Shown here piece by piece: positions 25,834-33,892 of a stretch of 64,000 bases of DNA. A program made the translations under genes and the position numbers. This DNA is from Streptomyces barringtoniae (GTDB lineage Bacteria > Actinomycetota > Actinomycetes > Streptomycetales > Streptomycetaceae): positions 124,001 through 188,000 of the forward strand of contig NZ_JAJHNP010000011.1 of NCBI RefSeq assembly GCF_020819595.1, in the 5' to 3' direction. Positions within the stretch are counted from its first letter, which is position 1. Each line of letters opens with the position of its first letter. The notes beneath the pieces were generated by a model that was not told the DNA's origin, made no database searches, and saw only the letters and a list, made by a program, of their open reading frames with translations.

Positions 25834-26337
25834 CTAGCCGTCGTACCGCAACGACCCCGGCATCCACGGCGCCGGCCGCACGGCGCCCTTCGCGGACACG
25901 GCCGGAGTGTCGGTGAGGAGCACGCCCGTCACCAGGGAGGGGCGGATGCGCACGGCCTGGTCCGTGCCCTCCTGAGGTGCCCACGGGGTGAGCAGCGTCC
26001 GGACCCGGGCCAGATCGGCGGGGTCGGTGACGAGCCGGGCGTAGCCGGTGACCACCACGCTCCAGCCGAGATGCGTGTCCGGGTCGATCGCGTCGGCCTC
26101 GTAGGCGACCACCACGCCGTCGCCTCCGCCCTGCTGCGTGTGCGCGGTCAGCGCGGCGCCCTCGTGGGTGCGGATCACGATGTCGCCGCCGTCGATGATG
26201 TGGTTGACCGGGCGCACGGTGGGCAGCGCCTGCCGCGTGAAGACGATCCGCCCCAGGGACACGCTGTCCAGCAGCCGCAGCGCTTCGACCGGGTCGAGTT
26301 CGATGCGACGCTGTTTCGGCTTGCCGTTACGGATCAT
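25834..26337 (-). CDS. Pyridoxamine 5'-phosphate oxidase-like flavin-binding protein
   Basis: 167 aa, split-barrel fold. Typical features are LDPVEALRLLDSVSLGRIVF, PTVRPVNHIIDGGDIVIRTHEG, GVVVAYEADAIDPDTHLGWSV and VVTGYARLVTD, the pattern of actinobacterial PPOX-class proteins that bind FMN or F420. It stands alone between the TIGR03943 gene and a BON-domain scrap. Many relatives sit with universal-stress or dormancy proteins, but no such gene is adjacent here. Reaction unknown. Confidence 0.9.
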   Translation of the reverse strand: MIRNGKPKQRRIELDPVEALRLLDSVSLGRIVFTRQALPTVRPVNHIIDGGDIVIRTHEGAALTAHTQQGGGDGVVVAYEADAIDPDTHLGWSVVVTGYARLVTDPADLARVRTLLTPWAPQEGTDQAVRIRPSLVTGVLLTDTPAVSAKGAVRPAPWMPGSLRYDG

Positions 26338-26556
26338 GGCTGGCTTCTTCGCGGGTGTGTGACTCTCCCCGCCTTCACAGGCCCCCGGCCGGCACGGCGG
26401 CAGTCCGGGGGCGGAGCGACACCGCGGGGGAATCGGCGCCGCTCCTGATCCCCACTCTCACCCGTCCCGCTCCGTCCCCCCAGTGTCGTTCGGCCCACGG
26501 CGGCAGGGCCGGACGTCCCGACTCCGCCGGTGGGCGGGGCCGGGCGAGAAGTCGTC

Positions 26557-26640
26557 ATGGGCCTCTTTCGTACTCACCCCGCCGAGGTCCGGATTGAGGT
26601 GCACGATGGTGTGGTGACACTCGACGGCCGGGTCCGGGTG
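26557..26640 (+). pseudogene. BON-domain fragment
   Basis: A rightward frame reads MGLFRTHPAEVRIEVHDG then VVTLDGRVRVTA. VRIEVHDGVVTLDGRV is the second half-strand pair of a BON domain, as found at the end of CBS-BON proteins of actinobacteria. The match stops after about 25 residues and runs into Pro/Arg noise, and no CBS domains precede it. It is a gene scrap left in the 394-bp region 26338-26731, which otherwise shows nothing. Confidence 0.5.
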
Positions 26641-26731
26641 ACCGCCCCGAGCCCGCCCGCCCCCCGCCCGGCGAGGGGGCCGTGGAGTGGGGTGCGGCGA
26701 GGCCGCCGGTGCGCGAGAGGAGGCCGTGACA

Positions 26732-27334
26732 ATGAACCGGACACCTCCCATGACGGTCACCCAGGTACGGCTGTGGCGGTGGCGACGCAATCCGCTGCGC
26801 CGGCACAGCGACGTCATCGAGGCCTGGATCGTCCTCGTGACCTGGGTGCTCGCCGTTCTCGGCGGAGCCGCCGCCGGTTTCGTGGCGGCCCAGACCGCCG
26901 GTGCGGCCTTCTCCGCACGGCAGGCCCAGGTGCACGCCGTGTCCGCCGTGGTCACCGACGGCGCGGCGCGGACCCCGGCCTACGGCACCGGCTACGACGA
27001 CGGGCGGGTGTGGGCCACCGTGCGCTGGACGGACACCCACGGCACCGTGCACACCGACCGGGCGAAGGTCCTCCCGGGCGCCCCCACCGGATCCCAGGTG
27101 ACCGTGTGGACCAACCGCGCGGGCCATGTGGTCTCCGCGCCCGTCACCGGCGCGGCCGCCGATCTGCAGTCGGCTCTCACCGGCGTCCTCGTCGCCCCGT
27201 CGGCCGGCGCGGCGCTCTGGGGCGCGGGCTGGGTGGTGCGCAGCCGGCTCATCAGGCGGCGCATGGCCGAGTGGGACGAGGAGTGGAAGCAGATCGGCCC
27301 CCGCTGGGGGAACCTCAGCGGCGGACGAGGCTGA
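26732..27334 (+). CDS. Rv1733c-like membrane protein
   Basis: 200 aa from ATG 26732, with GGAGG about 8 nt upstream. A basic N-terminus (VRLWRWRRNPLRRHSDVIEA) leads to a first helix (WIVLVTWVLAVLGGAAAGFVA), an outside domain of about 95 aa (VRWTDTHGTVHTDRAKVLPG), and a second helix near the C-terminus (LVAPSAGAALWGAGWVV) followed by RSRLIRRRMAEWDEEW. This two-helix layout is that of mycobacterial Rv1733c, a dormancy-regulon antigen. Function unknown. Confidence 0.85.
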   Translation: MNRTPPMTVTQVRLWRWRRNPLRRHSDVIEAWIVLVTWVLAVLGGAAAGFVAAQTAGAAFSARQAQVHAVSAVVTDGAARTPAYGTGYDDGRVWATVRWTDTHGTVHTDRAKVLPGAPTGSQVTVWTNRAGHVVSAPVTGAAADLQSALTGVLVAPSAGAALWGAGWVVRSRLIRRRMAEWDEEWKQIGPRWGNLSGGRG

Positions 27335-27722
27335 GCACGCGACACGGGCCACTGCCCGGTGTTCCGACCCCGGGGGTTCACCGCCGACGCCGGGCCGCGG
27401 CGGACGGACGGCGCCGTGCCCGGACCTCGCTCCGGGGCCGATCCCCCGCTGCGCCCAGGCACCTGCGCGACAGGGCGGGAAGGGCCATCCACTTCTCGCG
27501 GATCCGGATTGCGCGGTGCACGGCTTCGGGCCGCTTCTCCGCGTCTGTTCTCGGTCCTTCCCGCCGTTACCAGCACACCACGGAAACCGCCGTCCCACCA
27601 GGCCCAGTGGCCCTCCGCCGACGTACTCCCGGCCCGGCCCGTCCCCGAAGCGGCCGTTCCCGCACCTCGCCGGTGCCCCGCGGCATGACCGGACCCGGGC
27701 CGACGAGACACCGGACTGCCGC
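27335..27722. other. 388-bp region without a gene
   Basis: It separates the Rv1733c-like gene from a convergent membrane-protein gene. Both strands have open frames only because of high G+C; none shows a start with a ribosome-binding site or a recognisable domain. No clear hairpin or repeat noticed. Confidence 0.5.
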
Positions 27723-28133
27723 TCAGGCCTTGTGCAGGACGACGAGGAGCACCAGCAGCACGGTGGCGCCGGCGGTCGTGCCGTGGGCGACCACGGCCGT
27801 GAGCGGGAAGTGCCGCTCGGCCGTGGCGTCCCCGTGGGAGTGGCGTCCGGAACTGGGCAGCCAGCGCAACAGCATCATGAAGCCGAACGCGGCCACGATC
27901 AGCACGACCGCGCACGCGGCCCAGGCCGAAGGCCGCACGCCTCCCACCACATAGGCGGTCCAGGCGGCGAGCCCGGCCACGGCGAGCGCCACATGTCCGA
28001 GCACGAGCCACAACGGCAGCCGCGTCACACCGGGCGTGCGCTGCCGCAGTCCGCCGTGCCGGACCCACACCGTGGCGAGGTATCCGCCGAGCCCGGCGGT
28101 CAGCAGCCACGCACACAGAACGAAGACACCCAT
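27723..28133 (-). CDS. Small four-helix membrane protein
   Basis: 136 aa with four predicted membrane helices: MGVFVLCAWLLTAGLGGYLA, PLWLVLGHVALAVAGLAAW, WAACAVVLIVAAFGFMMLL and TAGATVLLVLLVVLH. A His-containing loop (SSGRHSHGDATAERHFPLT) lies between helices three and four. Histidines near helix ends would suit a haem- or redox-linked membrane protein, but no family is recognised. It is an isolated gene. Confidence 0.75.
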   Translation of the reverse strand: MGVFVLCAWLLTAGLGGYLATVWVRHGGLRQRTPGVTRLPLWLVLGHVALAVAGLAAWTAYVVGGVRPSAWAACAVVLIVAAFGFMMLLRWLPSSGRHSHGDATAERHFPLTAVVAHGTTAGATVLLVLLVVLHKA

Positions 28134-28330
28134 ACGTCCCGCCCCCTGTCCTCCATACGGCCGGGCCCTGCCGTGGCGTCAGGGCCCCGTGGCTCAGCAC
28201 ACCGCACAGAGCGGGAGGAGTCCGGAACATCCATCCGTCGATTCACCCGTAGGGATGAAAAGTGGCCTGGCCGTCCCACGGGCCGTCCGAAGGGTGCAAG
28301 ACAGCGCCCGAAGTGCGCGGAGCGTGCCGC

Positions 28331-29329
28331 TCAGGCCACCGTGTCCCGCTGGGCGCCCGGCACAGCCGGTGCGGCGGCCGCAGCCGACGCCTTCAGCGCC
28401 GGGATCAGGTCGGCGACTCGTTCGAGCTGGTCGCGCTGGGAGGCCAGGCCGAGGGCGCCCGGGCGGACGACGAGGTGCCGGGCCCCGGCTTCCACGAACC
28501 GGGTGAGCTGGGCGTGCACCTGCGCAGCGGTGCCGGCGACCACCGCCTGGATCTGTTCCAGCTCCGCCAGCGGCATGCCGTAGACGGCCCGCGCGTACGC
28601 CTCCATGTCGCGCCGGGCGCCGCCCTCGCCGGCTTCGTCGACCCGTACGGAGACGAAGAGCGCCGGCGTGACGTCCTGCGCAGGGCGCCCGGCGCCGGCC
28701 GCCGCCGCGCGCACGTTCAGCAGGCCGGAGGCGTAGTCGGCCGGGTCTGGCGGGTACGGCAGCCAGCCGTCGTACAGCCGGCCGGTACGGCCCTGCGCCG
28801 CCGGGGTTCCGCCGCCGAGCCAGACCGGCGGCCCGCCGGGACGGTGCGGTGCGGTCGCCGGCGGGAGGCCGTCGAACCGGAGGATCTCGCCGTGGAAGGA
28901 GTCCGCGCCGCTCCACAGGGCCCGCCACAGCGCGACGGTCTCGTCCAGCCGGGCGAAGCGGCGTGTCCACGGCACCTCGGACAGGTCGTAGAGGGGCCGT
29001 CCGAAGCGGCCGGGGAACCCCGCGCCGACGGCCACGGTGAGCCGGCCGCCGGACAGCAGGTCGAGGGAGGCCAGGGTCTGCGCGGTCTGCACCGGCCGGC
29101 GCAGGAAGGGCAACAGGGCCGCCGTGCCCAGGGTCACGGTCCCGGTCGCCGGGGCGAGCGCGGCCAGCATGGTCAGTGCCTCGATGCGCGGGCTCGTCAG
29201 GGAGTCGTTGACGAAGACGGAGGAGAAGCCCAGGCGCTCGGCCCGGCGGCCGAAGGCCAGCAGCTCACGCGGGCCGTCGCCCGGACCCCACTGCGTGGTT
29301 CCGGTCGGAATGAGTACGCCGATGTCCAT
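28331..29329 (-). CDS. Luciferase-like (LLM class) flavin-dependent oxidoreductase, TIGR03571-type
   Basis: 332 aa from ATG 29329 (MDIGVLIPTGTTQWGPGDGP). It has the bacterial-luciferase TIM-barrel pattern: VFVNDSLTSPRIEALTMLAA, GTVTLGTAALLPFLRRPVQTAQTLASLD, SGGRLTVAVGAGFP, and PPVWLGGGTPAAQGR. Such enzymes use FMNH2 or F420H2 as cosubstrate. The gene is divergent from an XRE/MmyB regulator across an 86-bp gap with an inverted repeat, so it is probably that regulator's target. Substrate unknown. Confidence 0.92.
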   Translation of the reverse strand: MDIGVLIPTGTTQWGPGDGPRELLAFGRRAERLGFSSVFVNDSLTSPRIEALTMLAALAPATGTVTLGTAALLPFLRRPVQTAQTLASLDLLSGGRLTVAVGAGFPGRFGRPLYDLSEVPWTRRFARLDETVALWRALWSGADSFHGEILRFDGLPPATAPHRPGGPPVWLGGGTPAAQGRTGRLYDGWLPYPPDPADYASGLLNVRAAAAGAGRPAQDVTPALFVSVRVDEAGEGGARRDMEAYARAVYGMPLAELEQIQAVVAGTAAQVHAQLTRFVEAGARHLVVRPGALGLASQRDQLERVADLIPALKASAAAAAPAVPGAQRDTVA

Positions 29330-29364
29330 GCCGACGATGCTCCGGCCGCGGCCGCGGCGCGACA

Positions 29365-29380
29365 ATTCCCCTCAGGGAAT
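29365..29380. promoter_or_regulatory. Operator candidate between LLM oxidoreductase and XRE regulator
   Basis: ATTCCC-ctca-GGGAAT, perfect 6-bp arms, midway in the 86-bp divergent gap. The location suggests autoregulation by the adjacent XRE/MmyB protein and repression of the oxidoreductase. Confidence 0.55.
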
Positions 29381-29415
29381 GGCCGGGAAGCCGCGCCGGG
29401 CGCTAGAACGGGCGG

Positions 29416-30177
29416 GTGGACTTCCCCCGCGCCCTGCGCGCCCGCCGCACCAGCCGTCACCTCAGCCAGCTCGACCTGGCCCTGCGGGCGGGCACCACCC
29501 AGCGCCACCTGAGCTTCATCGAGTCCGGCCGATCCGTGCCCGGCCGCACCATGGTCGTACGCCTGGCCGAGTCGCTGGAACTGCCGCTGCGCGAACGCAA
29601 CGAGCTGCTGCTTGCGGCCGGGTACGCGCCCGCCTACCCCGAGAGCTCCCTCGACGGCCCCGAACTGGCCCCGGTGCGTACGGCGATCGACAACATCCTG
29701 CGCGGGCATCTGCCGTATCCGGCGCTGGTGGTGGACCGGGGCGGTGATCTGATCGCCGCGAACGAGGCGTTCGACGTGCTCACCGAGGGAGCGGCCCCGG
29801 AACTGGTCGGCCCGGGCAGGAACGTCTACCGGCTCGCACTGCATCCGAGGGGGCTGGCCCCGCGAATCGCCAATCTCGCCGAGTGGTCCCGGCACATCCT
29901 GGCCCGCCTCGGCCACCTGCCCGACCTGCGGGACGAACTCCGCGCCTGCATACCCGAGTTGGAACCGTCCGCCGATCACCTAGGCTTCGCGGTCCCCCTG
30001 CACCTGCGCTCCTCGTACGGCGACCTACGGCTGATGACGACCGTCACGACCTTCGCCACCGCCGTCGACGTGACCCTCGCCGAGCTGAAACTGGAGGCGT
30101 TCCTGCCGACCGACCCGGCGACCCAGCGGGCCCTGGCAACGGCCGCGGCACACCGGGACGTCCAGGGGTCCCGCTAG
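29416..30177 (+). CDS. XRE-family regulator with MmyB-like ligand-binding domain
   Basis: 253 aa from GTG 29416. The N-terminal HTH (about 3-60) reads ALRARRTSRHLSQLDLALRA, TTQRHLSFIESGRSVPGRTM. The C-terminal part (about 85-250) is the MmyB-like PAS-fold domain: PYPALVVDRGGDLIAANEAF, NVYRLALHPRGLAPRIANLAEW and GFAVPLHLRSSYGDLRLMTTV. Proteins of this family usually control a divergent oxidoreductase and bind a fatty-acid-like ligand. The LLM oxidoreductase is the obvious partner. Confidence 0.92.
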   Translation: MDFPRALRARRTSRHLSQLDLALRAGTTQRHLSFIESGRSVPGRTMVVRLAESLELPLRERNELLLAAGYAPAYPESSLDGPELAPVRTAIDNILRGHLPYPALVVDRGGDLIAANEAFDVLTEGAAPELVGPGRNVYRLALHPRGLAPRIANLAEWSRHILARLGHLPDLRDELRACIPELEPSADHLGFAVPLHLRSSYGDLRLMTTVTTFATAVDVTLAELKLEAFLPTDPATQRALATAAAHRDVQGSR

Positions 30178-30261
30178 AGCCTGTCGCGGTCTTGTCCCGG
30201 ACCGCCCCACCCACTTCAATGCTCCTACCTCCCACAGGAGAACACCTGTCCCACACACCCA

Positions 30262-31149
30262 GTGAAGGGGTTCTTCTTGACCGCCCTACGCGTCACCGCC
30301 GTCACCGCAGCGGCCTGCGCCACCGTGCTCGCCGTCGCGCTGCCCTCCTCCGCGATCAACTCCTACAACGCCACGCCCGCACCCGAACGCACCGAGGTCG
30401 GGGCGCTCGTGGCCACCTGGGACGACGACAACGATCCGGCGACCCCGGACCGGGTCGACTGGGTCTGCTCCGGCACGATGATCGACGCCGACACCTTCCT
30501 GACCGCGGCACACTGCACCAGCGACTGGCCGGCCGGCGTCCGGTTCTATGTCTCGCTCGACCAGGACGTCCAGGCCGGACTGGACGCCGCCGCGAAGAAG
30601 TACCCGGGCGACCCGGCCGCCCAGGCGAACGCCGTGGCCGTCGAAGGTGTCGCGCACACCCACCCCGCCTATCCGGGCCCCGCCTCCGACCCGCACGACA
30701 TCGCGGTGATCGAACTGCCCGCCGGCAAGGTCGCCTCCCGCTGGTCCTTCACCCCGGCCACCCTGCCGACCGAGAACCAACTGGGCGCGCTCGGCCCGCG
30801 GGGCCTGAACTCCACCGACTGGTTCGTGGCCGGGTACGGCACCCAGGAGGCCGCCAACGGCCCCGGCGGCCAGACCCATCCCGGCGGAGGCGTCCGCATG
30901 AAGGCGCCCGTGACCTTCGACGCCCTCAACGCGGCCTGGGTCCGGCTCGCCATGACGGCTCCCCAGGGCAACGGCGGCGCCTGCTACGGCGACTCCGGCG
31001 GACCCAACTTCGCGGTCATCCACGGCGGGAACGTCCTCGCCGCCACGACCATCACCGGCGACACCCCCTGCTACGCCACCAACGTCACCTACCGCCTCGA
31101 CACCCCCGAAGCCCGAGCCTTCCTGGCACCGTTCGCGAAACTGCCCTGA
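30262..31149 (+). CDS. Secreted trypsin-like serine protease (S1 family)
   Basis: 295 aa from GTG 30262; a TTG at 30277 preceded by AAGGGG is an equally good start and would still leave a full signal peptide (cleavage after PSSA). The chymotrypsin-fold triad is visible: His in FLTAAHCTSD, Asp in DPHDIAVIEL, Ser in ACYGDSGGPN. Cysteines flank the His and Ser sites as usual. A long insert of Ala/Asp residues (about 95-130) is unusual for trypsins. No pro-region is evident. Confidence 0.88.
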   Translation: MKGFFLTALRVTAVTAAACATVLAVALPSSAINSYNATPAPERTEVGALVATWDDDNDPATPDRVDWVCSGTMIDADTFLTAAHCTSDWPAGVRFYVSLDQDVQAGLDAAAKKYPGDPAAQANAVAVEGVAHTHPAYPGPASDPHDIAVIELPAGKVASRWSFTPATLPTENQLGALGPRGLNSTDWFVAGYGTQEAANGPGGQTHPGGGVRMKAPVTFDALNAAWVRLAMTAPQGNGGACYGDSGGPNFAVIHGGNVLAATTITGDTPCYATNVTYRLDTPEARAFLAPFAKLP

Positions 31150-31352
31150 CCCTGAACACACCGCGCCGCACGTTCGGGGGCAGAGCGAGGAGCGCGGCGC
31201 TCCGCCGGGGGAGAGGCCCGGGTGCGGACGATCTCGTGCGGTGGTTCGCTCTCGCGGGGGCGTGCCGAGCACCATCAGCGCTCCTGCGCCCGGGCCGCGG
31301 AACGGAGTTCCGTCCCGGTGCGGGGCGGGCGGGTCGTCCGGGAGGGGGCGGG

Positions 31353-31619
31353 TCAGTTCCGTGAGTTGCCGAACAGGATGCGGTACCCGATGAGCAGCAC
31401 CAGGGAGCCGGCGATCGCCGCGCCCCAGGTGTAGAGGTCGAAGAAGTGCTTCTCCACCGAACGGTGGAGGAAGTGGGCGGAGAGCCAGCCGCCGACGAAG
31501 GCGCCCGCGACGCCGATGAGCGTGGTGCCGATCACGCCGCCGGGATCGCGGCCGGGCAGCAGTATCTTGGCGATGCCTCCGGCGAACAGGCCCAGGATGA
31601 TCCAGCCGATGAAGCCCAT
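31353..31619 (-). CDS. GlsB/YeaQ/YmgE-type stress membrane protein
   Basis: 88 aa from ATG 31619. Three membrane helices: MGFIGWIILGLFAGGIAKIL, GGVIGTTLIGVAGAFVGGWL and WGAAIAGSLVLLIGYRILFG, with the family motif LLPGRDPGG after the first. Transglycosylase-associated (GlsB) proteins are induced by stress; their mechanism is unclear. A TTGCGCAA palindrome lies 68 bp upstream, and the gene is divergent from terD, which has the same box. Confidence 0.9.
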   Translation of the reverse strand: MGFIGWIILGLFAGGIAKILLPGRDPGGVIGTTLIGVAGAFVGGWLSAHFLHRSVEKHFFDLYTWGAAIAGSLVLLIGYRILFGNSRN

Positions 31620-31686
31620 GGAGTTGTTCCTCCCGTCGGGTCGGATCCGCGCCGCGTGCGGCGGAGACCGACACTTGATTGCCCCT

Positions 31687-31694
31687 TTGCGCAA
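31687..31694. promoter_or_regulatory. TTGCGCAA box 1 (glsB-like gene)
   Basis: Perfect 8-bp palindrome, 68 bp upstream of the GlsB-type start at 31619. It reads CTTGCGCAAAGG in the gene's direction. Confidence 0.55.
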
Positions 31695-31789
31695 GCCTAG
31701 AGGCCGGTCGAGGGGGCCGGACAAGTGGTGTTGGCCTGCGGCGGGCCTCTGGTGATGAGCCGTCGAGGTTCTGCTACATGATTAAGACA

Positions 31790-31797
31790 TTGCGCAA
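31790..31797. promoter_or_regulatory. TTGCGCAA box 2 (terD-like gene)
   Basis: Perfect 8-bp palindrome, 75 bp upstream of the TerD-type start at 31873, just after a -10-like TAAGAC (31783-31788). Such a position would cover the transcription start. Confidence 0.6.
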
Positions 31798-31872
31798 TCG
31801 AGGAACTCAGAGCGGCCCCGGGGCGTCGATCATGATGGACACGGAAAGTGTGAGCGGCTGCGGAGGACGTGG

Positions 31873-32985
31873 ATGAGTGTGTCCCTGACCAAGGGCGGCA
31901 ATGTGTCGCTGAGCAAGCAGGCCCCCGGTCTGACTGCCGTGACGGTCGGGCTGGGCTGGCAGGCGAACGCCGGGTACGAACCGGACGCCGGCGCGCTGCT
32001 GTGCGCCCCGTCGGGCAAGGTGCCGTCCGACGAGCACTTCGTCTTCTTCAACAACCTGAGCAGCCCCGACGGTTCGGTCCGCCACCTGGGCGGCGGCAGT
32101 CCGGTCGACGGCGACGACCAGCGGATCGAGGTCGACCTGACCAAAGTCCCGGACGAGATCGAGAAGGTCGTCTTCACCGTGTCGCTGTACGAGGGTGCGA
32201 GCCGCGGCCAGGCCTTCGGGCAGGTGCACCGCGCGCACATCCGTGTCCTCGACCGGGAAGGCGGCACCGAACTGGCCCGCTACAGCCTCGCGTCCGGCGC
32301 CCTGTCGACCGAGACCGCGCTCGTCTTCGGCGAGTTGTACCGGCACGGCGCGGAGTGGAAGTTCCGCGCGGTCGGCCAGGGTTACGCCTCGGGCCTCGCC
32401 GGCATCGCCACCGACTACGGCGTGGCCGTGCCGAGGGACACCTCCCCGACCCCGGCTCCGGACCCGGTCCCCGCACCGCAGACCCATGGCGGGAGCCAAG
32501 TGCCGCCCGTCCCGTCGAAGCCGCCGGTCGCCGCTCCGCCGGCCCCGGCGTTCCCCGCATCCCCGCAACCAATAACCGGGAGTTCCAGCGTGACCTGCTT
32601 CTTCGACCCCAACCACGGCCCTGGCGTGACGACCGTGACCTGGTCCCCGCAGTGGGGCGTGCCCCGGCCCGTCCAGACCTGCGGCGCCTGCGCGCAGCGC
32701 GTACAGACCACCGCGCCGCCGTTCTACACCCCGCCCCAGCAGGGCTATCCGCAGCCCGTGCCGCAGGGCTATCCGCAGCAGGGCTATCCGCAGCAGGGTT
32801 ACCCCCAGCAGGGATACGGGCAGCCGTACGAGGATCACGACCATCATCATCAGGGCGGCGGCCGGCGCTTCGGCGCGGGCGCGCTCATCGGCGCCGGCGC
32901 GGCAGGCCTCATCGGCGGCGCGCTGCTCAACGAGGCGTTCGACGACGACGAGCCGGAGGTGGTCAACAACTTCTACGAGGACTGA
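31873..32985 (+). CDS. TerD-family stress protein with Pro/Gln repeat tail
   Basis: 370 aa. The TerD domain (1-190) begins MSVSLTKGGNVSLSKQAPGL and keeps VGLGWQ, DEHFVFFNN and DGDDQRIEVDLTKVP, the Ca2+-binding pattern. The C-terminal half is not standard for TerD: a Pro-rich linker, a segment with a CGAC pair (QTCGACAQRVQ), a QGYPQ repeat array (about 290-320), a His cluster (HDHHHQGGG) and a Gly/Ala stretch (GALIGAGAAGLIGGALL) that could touch a membrane. TerD proteins act in chemical stress and surface signalling. Expression is probably set by the upstream TTGCGCAA box. Confidence 0.92.
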   Translation: MSVSLTKGGNVSLSKQAPGLTAVTVGLGWQANAGYEPDAGALLCAPSGKVPSDEHFVFFNNLSSPDGSVRHLGGGSPVDGDDQRIEVDLTKVPDEIEKVVFTVSLYEGASRGQAFGQVHRAHIRVLDREGGTELARYSLASGALSTETALVFGELYRHGAEWKFRAVGQGYASGLAGIATDYGVAVPRDTSPTPAPDPVPAPQTHGGSQVPPVPSKPPVAAPPAPAFPASPQPITGSSSVTCFFDPNHGPGVTTVTWSPQWGVPRPVQTCGACAQRVQTTAPPFYTPPQQGYPQPVPQGYPQQGYPQQGYPQQGYGQPYEDHDHHHQGGGRRFGAGALIGAGAAGLIGGALLNEAFDDDEPEVVNNFYED

Positions 32986-33024
32986 GTTCCCGAGAAGGAG
33001 GAGGACTGAGTCCCCGGGAAGGAA
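32977..33024 (+). repeat. 24-bp imperfect tandem duplication across the terD stop
   Basis: 32977-33000 and 33001-33024 are head-to-tail copies differing at three positions. Each begins GAGGACTGAG, so the last two codons and the stop (Glu-Asp-stop) are duplicated. The second copy is untranslated. Confidence 0.8.
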
Positions 33025-33180
33025 ACGGACTTCTCCCTTCCTTCCGCCCCGCGAGCATGCGCCCGGTCCCCGCGTGGACGGCCGGGCCCTCCCGGCGGCG
33101 CCGGACCACCGGAACCGGACGCCTACACTGGGTGGGCGCATGTGCGTCGGCTGTGACGAGGGCGCGGACGGGAGAGGACT

Positions 33181-33546
33181 GTGACGGACAGCAGCGCCGC
33201 CGGCTTTGAGGACCCGCCCGCCGAGGTGCTCGCCGAGGCCGCCGCGGCGTTCGGTCTGCTCGCCTCCTCCGCCCGGCTGCATCTGATGTGGGCCCTGTCG
33301 CAGGGGGAGAGCGATGTCACGCATCTCGCCGACCGGGTGGGCGGAGCACTCCCCGCGGTCAGCCAGCACCTGGCGAAGCTCAAGCTCGCCGGACTCGTCC
33401 GCGCGCGCCGCGAGGGCCGTCGGCAGGTCTATTACATCGACGACCCCGACGTGGTGACCTTGGTCAGGGTGATGGTGGGGCAGCTGACCGTGCGGTCGGC
33501 GCACGCCTCCGCCCCGGTCCACGGCCTGCGCGGGATCGGCGGCTGA
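33181..33546 (+). CDS. ArsR-family winged-helix regulator
   Basis: 121 aa from GTG 33181. Winged helix: AAAFGLLASSARLHLMWALS, DVTHLADRVGGALPAVSQHLAKLKLAGLVRAR (recognition helix PAVSQHLAKLKLAG) and wing REGRRQVYYIDDPD. Metal-site cysteines of classical ArsR/SmtB proteins are absent; there is no Cys at all. A His-containing tail (SAHASAPVHGLRGIG) could bind metal as in CzrA- or NmtR-like members. A -10-like TACACT lies about 55 bp upstream. It is not followed by a transporter gene, so its target is unclear. Confidence 0.9.
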   Translation: MTDSSAAGFEDPPAEVLAEAAAAFGLLASSARLHLMWALSQGESDVTHLADRVGGALPAVSQHLAKLKLAGLVRARREGRRQVYYIDDPDVVTLVRVMVGQLTVRSAHASAPVHGLRGIGG

Positions 33547-33892
33547 GAGCACCGCGGGAAGCCGGCCGGCCCTGCACCGGTCTCCTCTGTATGGCGCTCT
33601 TCGCAAGCTCCGTGCTGGAAGTTCTGTAACAAGGTCTATATGTCGCTCTTATATGAGGCGCGTAGACTCCCGCTCCGGCACCGTCCCGGGTTCGCACGGC
33701 TGTTCCATGAGATGCCTCACCTGTGAATCATGTGTGCATCTGTGCTGTTCGGGCCGCAGATTTGTTAGATTGCGCAACCACGCAAGCAAAAGGTGGAGCG
33801 GTGTGCTCCGCCCGCCCGTACACCGCCGCGCGGGTCGGGCCGTACACCCCACGGCCCAGCCTGACTGGCCCGACCGTTCATGGGAGTGGTAG
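33547..33892 (+). other. 346-bp promoter region before the LCP gene
   Basis: An unusually AT-rich regulatory stretch with no ORF worth calling. It holds two direct copies of TATATG (around 33639 and 33652) and, further down, the TTGCGCAA box 3 next to a -10-like TAGATT. The LCP ribosome-binding site is weak (TGGGAG). Confidence 0.55.
33770..33777. promoter_or_regulatory. TTGCGCAA box 3 (LCP gene)
   Basis: Palindrome 115 bp upstream of the LCP start at 33893, within TTAGATTGCGCAACCACGCA. It overlaps a -10-like TAGATT and is followed by a third half-site GCAAG and then AAAGG. The extended pattern TTGT-N6-TTGCGCAA-N4-GCAAG-N2-AAGG is shared with box 4. Confidence 0.65.

Noticed and set aside
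32740..32830. Short repeats in terD as a CRISPR-like or satellite array
   Set aside because: They encode in-frame QGYPQ units within the TerD tail, with no spacers; the repeat is a protein feature.
33639..33658. TATATG direct repeats as the ArsR operator
   Set aside because: They lie downstream of the arsR-type gene, not in its promoter, and do not form the inverted repeat usual for ArsR sites. A role at the LCP promoter remains possible.
33770..33790. Reading the TTGCGCAA boxes as Nur (nickel) boxes
   Set aside because: The Nur consensus TTGCAA-N5-TTGCAA has another spacing and inner sequence. The target genes are not nickel-related, and the hydrogenase and hyp genes lack the box.
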